Below are positions 59,493 to 64,000 of a DNA stretch of 64,000 nucleotides, piece by piece. Origin of the DNA: Flavobacterium sp. LC2016-12 (GTDB lineage: Bacteria > Bacteroidota > Bacteroidia > Flavobacteriales > Flavobacteriaceae); NCBI RefSeq assembly GCF_015351595.1, contig NZ_JADKPT010000013.1, positions 1-64,000 on the forward strand, written 5' to 3'. The position numbers were made by a program, and so were the translations under genes. Below the pieces are notes generated by a model. The model was not told the origin of the DNA and did no database searches. It worked only from the letters and a program-made list of their open reading frames with translations. Numbering within the stretch: the stretch's first letter is position 1; each line of letters starts with the position of its first letter.

Positions 59493-62363
59493 TTAGATAC
59501 TCATTAGAAAACCTATTAGGTTTTCTTTTTTATTTAAACCTAATTTTTTTCTTAAGCGATATCTCGCCAGCTCAACTCCACCAGTCGAAATATTCATGAT
59601 CTCGGCAATTTCTTTAGTTGACATATTCATCAAAAGATAAGTTGATAAGTCAAGTTCTCGCGGCGATATAGTTGGGTATTTTTCCTTTAAACGCTTCAAA
59701 AACTCAAAGTGAACGTTCTTGATGTGTTTTTCGAGATCTTTCCAGCTTTTGTCTGTATTCACTTCCTTTACAATACTTTTGTTTAGTTTGCTAACTTGAA
59801 ATTTTGTTGAATCGTCAAGCGCATCAACATCAATTTCTTTTAGTTTGTGAATAATTCCGTTTAGGATTTTATTTTTCTTTACAACCTGCAGAGAGTTATT
59901 TACTAATTCTTTGTCTTTTGCCAGGATTTTGATCTGAAGTTTATCATTTTTCAGTTTTTCAATTTCTTTTTCAAGGTCATATTGCTCTTGCCTGATTCTT
60001 GATTCTTTTTCAAGATACAGTCTTCTTTGTTCTATCGTTTCATAATATTTGTTTTTTCTGATCTTCATTTTGATTCGGTTCGAAATAACATAAATACCAA
60101 TTATGATTAAAACAAAATAAATTATCAGTGCCAAAAAATGTCTGTACCACGGTGGAGAAACAGTAAATAAAAGGGTAGATGGTTCAGATTGAATCCCGTA
60201 GCTATTTCTAACTTTTACATTCATTTTATAATCCCCTTCACGAAGATTTGTGTATTCTTTGATTGAGATGGTTGACCAGTTGCTCCATTTGTCATCAAAA
60301 GGCTCCAGTTGATAGGAGAATTCTACATTTTCAAGGTTTTCATACGTAGGCGATGAAAATGTAAAGCGAACATGATTTGAAGAATATGGAATTCGGATGT
60401 TTTCAATTTTATTTTGATTGTTTCCTAAGATAATTGTATCTCCTGGAAATGAAAAACTTCTAATAAATGCTTTTGGTTTTGTTACATAGTTATTCAGGAG
60501 TTCTGAATCGTAATGGGCTAATCCATCTGTCAATCCAATAAAAATGTTCTTAGAATCAATTGTGTTTACAGATAAATAATTACTAACCAAATTCCCTGTT
60601 AAATTTGAAAATGGAGCAACAATATTAGTGTAATACTTGTTACGTTTCATTAATACGCCTATAGATTCGTCAAAGGCATACCATAAGTTTGATTGAGAAT
60701 CTTCACTCAATGCATTTATATTAGGTATATTCCTGAATAATTTAGATAAATTCTTATCCTCATAAAATAAATCCTGCTCCTGAGAGTATTTATAAAAATG
60801 GTTATTCGTCTGGAAGTATAATTGATTGTCAATTTTCTGAATACTTCCAATGTTTTTATACTGAGGAGTTAATCGGTCAATTTTTTTGATAGATGAAAAT
60901 GTTGTTAAATCATTACTAAGAGACATTCTGTATATTGACTCGTCTTTTTTTAGCCATAAAAATGATTTATCAAGCTCAAAGCTATTGGATGATTTGTCAA
61001 AGCCGATAACCTGATTCTTATAGATTAATCCGGCAGCTGTTTTTTGAAAAATAGCAAATCCATCATAATTCGAACCTATAAAAAAGCCAGGTCGGTTTGG
61101 GATGTTTTTAAAACCAAAATAACCTTTGGAATCGATAGTTTTAGTTACTTTTCCTCCTTTTATAACTAGAGCTCCTCTGTTGTTTGAACAAATTAATTCA
61201 TTATCAATGACCTGAACATTCCATGATTGTGCAGTAGTTCCTTCGACAAGTTTAAAAGTGTCTTCTTTGAAGCTGTTGTTCCACGCATGATAAAAAACAC
61301 CCTGGTTTGTTGCGACGTATAAATTTCCTTCATGAATTACTGAGGCATAAACAGTACTAATGTCATAGCTGAAACCAAAATAGGTAAAAGGAGATCCCTC
61401 GTTTACAAAGGCAATACCATTGTCGAGACCAAGCCATAGGTTGTTTTTATTGTCAATAAAGGATGTTAAAACAGTATTGTTTTGTAATCCTTTTTTTTGA
61501 TTGAGATGTTGTATTATTTTACCATTGAAATCACAAATAGCAATACCATCTAGTACAGAGTTTAAAACAATGAAATTATTTTCTATTGTAGCTCCTCCCA
61601 GTGAGTTGTTCTTTTTTACAAAATTATTAGCTTCAGTATCCCATGGCTTTACGGTATTCTTCTCATAGATAAACAATCCTTTTTCAAGTGTTATAATTAA
61701 GATTTTACTTTTGTCTAGAGCATACATTCCCCACACTTCGGTGTTATTAAGGCTGGTTGTGTTTGGCAGAGCGTATAGTTTTCCATTTCGGTATTCTAAT
61801 ATTCCTTTATCTATATCCTGAAAATAGAGTTTGTTGCTAACAACAAATGAGAATTGAAATCGTTTTGGAGCTTTTAAAATAGTAAGTTTTCCATCTTTAA
61901 AGATGTAAGCTCTGGCAAAAGACTGAAAAATGGTTTGATTGTTTAGGGTATGAATCTTCCATATGAAATCAATTATTTTGATTTTGTTTTTATCTACATT
62001 TTTTGCTAACGATGTGTATTTAAGTTTTCCTTTTTCGTTTGGCTGGAAATAACCAAATTCATTGTAGCCGCCTACATAAATTTTTCCTGAGTCATCAATT
62101 TTTAAACAGCGTACAGAGGTTAAATTAGGCAACGGATATTTTCTCCAGGATGAACCGTCAAATTGCAAAAGACCATTATTATTGGCAAAATAGAGGTTTC
62201 CATTTTTATCCTGTCCAATGTTCCAATTTTGGGTTCCTCCTTTGTATTCGTTTCGCTTGTAATTTCTTACATCAGGCAAACCTATGCTTTTGACTTGTCC
62301 AAAAAATGCTGTTGTGAATAATGTAAAAAAAATAATAATAAAATACGATTTTATCAATTTCAT
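59493..62363 (-). CDS. Membrane-spanning LuxR-type regulator with beta-propeller sensor and triple-tyrosine domain
   Basis: A 956-residue one-protein signal transducer. A signal peptide (MKLIKSYFIIIFFTLFTTAF) leads to about 650 periplasmic residues of two-component-regulator propeller repeats (NLYFANNNGLLQFDGSSW, NLWLGLDNGIAFVNEGSP). A triple-tyrosine (Y_Y_Y) domain follows at about 690-755 (FSYQLEPFDDKWSNWS, EGDYKMNVKVRNSYG). There is one membrane helix near 760-785, a coiled coil, and a LuxR-type helix-turn-helix at the C-terminus (LSPRELDLSTYLLMNMSTKEIAEIMNISTGGVELARYRLRKKLG). It is divergent from a SusC gene, so it probably controls that uptake system. Confidence 0.9.
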   Translation of the reverse strand: MKLIKSYFIIIFFTLFTTAFFGQVKSIGLPDVRNYKRNEYKGGTQNWNIGQDKNGNLYFANNNGLLQFDGSSWRKYPLPNLTSVRCLKIDDSGKIYVGGYNEFGYFQPNEKGKLKYTSLAKNVDKNKIKIIDFIWKIHTLNNQTIFQSFARAYIFKDGKLTILKAPKRFQFSFVVSNKLYFQDIDKGILEYRNGKLYALPNTTSLNNTEVWGMYALDKSKILIITLEKGLFIYEKNTVKPWDTEANNFVKKNNSLGGATIENNFIVLNSVLDGIAICDFNGKIIQHLNQKKGLQNNTVLTSFIDNKNNLWLGLDNGIAFVNEGSPFTYFGFSYDISTVYASVIHEGNLYVATNQGVFYHAWNNSFKEDTFKLVEGTTAQSWNVQVIDNELICSNNRGALVIKGGKVTKTIDSKGYFGFKNIPNRPGFFIGSNYDGFAIFQKTAAGLIYKNQVIGFDKSSNSFELDKSFLWLKKDESIYRMSLSNDLTTFSSIKKIDRLTPQYKNIGSIQKIDNQLYFQTNNHFYKYSQEQDLFYEDKNLSKLFRNIPNINALSEDSQSNLWYAFDESIGVLMKRNKYYTNIVAPFSNLTGNLVSNYLSVNTIDSKNIFIGLTDGLAHYDSELLNNYVTKPKAFIRSFSFPGDTIILGNNQNKIENIRIPYSSNHVRFTFSSPTYENLENVEFSYQLEPFDDKWSNWSTISIKEYTNLREGDYKMNVKVRNSYGIQSEPSTLLFTVSPPWYRHFLALIIYFVLIIIGIYVISNRIKMKIRKNKYYETIEQRRLYLEKESRIRQEQYDLEKEIEKLKNDKLQIKILAKDKELVNNSLQVVKKNKILNGIIHKLKEIDVDALDDSTKFQVSKLNKSIVKEVNTDKSWKDLEKHIKNVHFEFLKRLKEKYPTISPRELDLSTYLLMNMSTKEIAEIMNISTGGVELARYRLRKKLGLNKKENLIGFLMSI

Positions 62364-62416
62364 GAATTTTTTAATTTATTTCAATTTTTTGTATATAACT
62401 ATTTGTATTTCAGTTA

Positions 62417-62434
62417 TTTGATGTGTTTTTGTAA
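62417..62434 (+). repeat. Direct repeat TTTGATGTGTTTTTGTAA, copy 1
   Basis: First of three near-identical copies in the regulator-susC gap, nearest to the regulator gene; 160 bases before copy 2. Confidence 0.8.
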
Positions 62435-62578
62435 TTACTACAACGAGGTAGTAGTGTGTTTTATTGATAAAAATAAGCATTCTTATACAACTGTAGTGTT
62501 TATTTTTATAATTAACATTTTCATAACATCTTAAATTTTAATTTTAAAATATTGTAAATTAGATGATTATGAAAAAAA

Positions 62579-62594
62579 TGATGTGTTTTTGTAA
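62579..62594 (+). repeat. Direct repeat TGATGTGTTTTTGTAA, copy 2
   Basis: Second copy, identical over 16 bases to copy 1 and in the same orientation. Confidence 0.8.
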
Positions 62595-62609
62595 CGTTGT
62601 AAATTTTAC

Positions 62610-62626
62610 TTTGATGTGTTTTTGTA
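62610..62626 (+). repeat. Direct repeat TTTGATGTGTTTTTGTA, copy 3
   Basis: Third copy, identical over 17 bases to copy 1, same orientation; ends 82 bases before the susC start codon. Confidence 0.8.
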
Positions 62627-62708
62627 GGGAATTTAAATTGCTGATAGTAAAAAATTAAGATTATTATTGCATCAAATTACTAATTAATTAACCAAAATTT
62701 TTAGAAAA

Positions 62709-64000
62709 ATGAAATTAACAAAATTACTTATTTTTTGTATTTCGTCTTTGTTATTCTCGGTTATAGCTGTGGCTCAGGATGTCACAGTAAATGGGATGAT
62801 AAACGATGAGAGTGGAATGCCAGTTCCGGGTGCAACTATTGTATTAAAGGGTACAACAAAATCGGCGGCATCAGATTTTGACGGAAAATTCCAAATTAAA
62901 GTGCCGTCAAATGGTGTTTTGACAGTTACTTTTATTGGTTACACTACAGTTACAGAGGCTGTAAACGGAAGAACAAATATTACAATTCAATTAAAACCAG
63001 AATCACAATCCTTAAATGAGGTTGTGGTCGTAGGATACGGTACTCAAAAGAAAGCAGTTGTTACAGGAGCAATCTCTAGTGTAAAAGCTGCAGATCTGGA
63101 AAAAGTTCCAAACGGTCGTGTTGAGCAGGCTTTGCAAGGTAGAGCAGCAGGTGTTTCTGTGGCTTCAACATCAGGTCAGCCAGGCTCTGCTGCGAAAGTA
63201 CGTATTAGAGGTATAACTACTTTTAGAGAAGGGGGTAATGATCCTCTTTGGGTAGTTGATGGAATTGTAATTGATGCAGGAGCTACTGGTTTTATTAATC
63301 AATCTGATATTGAATCTATTGAGGTTCTTAAAGATGCGGCTTCTGCTGCAATTTATGGTACTCGTGCAGCAACAGGGGTTATCTTGGTAACCACTAAAAA
63401 AGGTAAATCTGGAAAAATCAGTGTAAACTATAATGGTTTTGCTGGAATTTCGACGCCAGCTAAAAAATTAGATTTATTAAATGCAGAGCAATATTCTACA
63501 TTAATAAATGAAAAATTAGCAGCTGACGGAAATGCTATCAGATATGCAAATCCTGCTGCTTTAGGAAAAGGAACTGATTGGCAAGATGCTATTTTTAATA
63601 ATCAGGCATTCAGATACAATCACGAATTAAGTATAAGTGGTGGTGGTGAAAAATCTACATTTTATGCTTCATTTGGTATTCAGGACCAGGAAGGTATTGT
63701 TACAACAGATATTTCTAGTTACAACAAAAAGAACTTTCGTTTAAATTCAACTCATAAAATTTCTGACTATTTTACTTTTGGTCAAACTTTTGGGTTCACA
63801 AGACAAAAATCACAGAGTCTTGGAAATACTAACAGTGAATTTGGAGGACCATTAAGTTCTGCAATTAACTTAGATCCAACAACTCCATTGGTAGTTACAG
63901 ATCCAGTGCTTGCAGGTCAGGCACCTTATAATAATCCATTGGTTATTCGTGATGCAAACGGTAATCCTTACGGTATCTCACCATGGGTAGGTCAGGAGAT
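62709..64000 (+). CDS. SusC/RagA-family TonB-dependent outer membrane receptor (partial, runs off the window)
   Basis: The first 430 residues of a receptor that continues past the window. A signal peptide (MKLTKLLIFCISSLLFSVIA) precedes a carboxypeptidase-regulatory-like domain (residues 26-105; GMPVPGATIVLKGTTKSAASDFDGKF). A TonB-box-like and plug region follows (LNEVVVVGYGTQKKAVVTGAIS; LQGRAAGVSV; GAASAAIYGTRAATGVILVTTKKGK-type segment) and then the first barrel strands. SusC proteins import glycans or other large nutrients with a SusD lipoprotein, expected just downstream. The divergent LuxR-type regulator and the repeat motif in the gap suggest inducible expression. The substrate is unknown. 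Confidence 0.95.
   Translation, partial: MKLTKLLIFCISSLLFSVIAVAQDVTVNGMINDESGMPVPGATIVLKGTTKSAASDFDGKFQIKVPSNGVLTVTFIGYTTVTEAVNGRTNITIQLKPESQSLNEVVVVGYGTQKKAVVTGAISSVKAADLEKVPNGRVEQALQGRAAGVSVASTSGQPGSAAKVRIRGITTFREGGNDPLWVVDGIVIDAGATGFINQSDIESIEVLKDAASAAIYGTRAATGVILVTTKKGKSGKISVNYNGFAGISTPAKKLDLLNAEQYSTLINEKLAADGNAIRYANPAALGKGTDWQDAIFNNQAFRYNHELSISGGGEKSTFYASFGIQDQEGIVTTDISSYNKKNFRLNSTHKISDYFTFGQTFGFTRQKSQSLGNTNSEFGGPLSSAINLDPTTPLVVTDPVLAGQAPYNNPLVIRDANGNPYGISPWVGQE

Larger units (their letters stand above)
62364..62708. promoter_or_regulatory. Intergenic control region between regulator and susC
   Basis: A gap of 345 bases with three copies of TGATGTGTTTTTGTA: 62417-62434, 62579-62594 and 62610-62626. 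The second and third start 33 bases apart, about three helical turns. Related words occur at 62453 (AGTGTGTTTTATTG) and 62493 (GTAGTGTTTATTTT). No full TAnnTTTG box was found close to the susC start. A TACTTTG word at 62607 overlaps copy 3. Confidence 0.65.

Overview
The window looks like a chromosomal segment of a Flavobacterium close to F. johnsoniae (Bacteroidota, Flavobacteriia). The reasons are: AT-rich DNA; gliding-motility and type IX secretion (T9SS) genes (gldA, gldE, gldD, porU, porV, gldJ); a SusC/RagA-type receptor; start regions that lack Shine-Dalgarno sequences; and several promoters of the Bacteroidota type (TTG, about 17-21 bases, TAnnTTTG). No rRNA, tRNA, CRISPR array or prophage was seen. 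Most of the window is core genome; the accessory signal lies in intergenic repeats.

Layout. 1-7.5 kb: a methyltransferase, an acidic amino acid/dicarboxylate symporter next to a PLP decarboxylase, a membrane-bound AraC-type regulator with a small membrane protein, gldA, and an outer membrane barrel. 7.8-17.3 kb: metE divergent from an Lrp regulator, dgt, a DUF3078 protein, dxs, a TonB-like protein with a four-cysteine N-terminal module, tadA, and a possible SUKH protein. 17.7-26.6 kb: a giant alpha-2-macroglobulin lipoprotein and its usual partner pbpC, separated by a REP-associated tyrosine transposase (RAYT) flanked by four palindromes. 26.8-34.3 kb: rng, a 30-residue basic ribosome-like protein behind an HU gene, mutY-ssb-gldE-gldD, a 79-residue membrane protein, a HMA lipoprotein and a DMT transporter. 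34.4-47.6 kb: a pair of M16 peptidases (one active, one lacking the zinc motif), rplU-rpmA, an AsmA-like protein, miaE, a glycosyltransferase, an AraC regulator, an AhpD-like protein and an M1 aminopeptidase. 47.7-59.5 kb: pyruvate dehydrogenase E2 and E1-alpha, cdd, porV and porU, divergent from gldJ and murF. 59.5-64 kb: a membrane-spanning LuxR-type regulator divergent from a SusC gene that runs off the window.

How the parts work together. GldA, GldD, GldE and GldJ serve the gliding machinery, and PorU/PorV are the T9SS sortase and its outer membrane partner. The alpha-2-macroglobulin and PBP1C form a conserved periplasmic defence/repair pair. The regulator-SusC pair is a nutrient uptake module; the DNA between them carries three copies of a 15-17 base motif that could be the regulator's operator.

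The most interesting signals are non-coding. They are: (i) the RAYT with its own BIME-like palindromes filling the gap between the alpha-2-macroglobulin gene and pbpC; (ii) the triplicated TTTGATGTGTTTTTGTA motif before susC; (iii) two distant copies of a structured element (about 80 bases) whose stems differ by compensatory changes, both in convergent gaps; (iv) a nested inverted repeat of about 160 bases near 45.5 kb; and (v) a three-segment mutually exclusive hairpin before tadA. All family calls come from reading motifs; no database search was possible.
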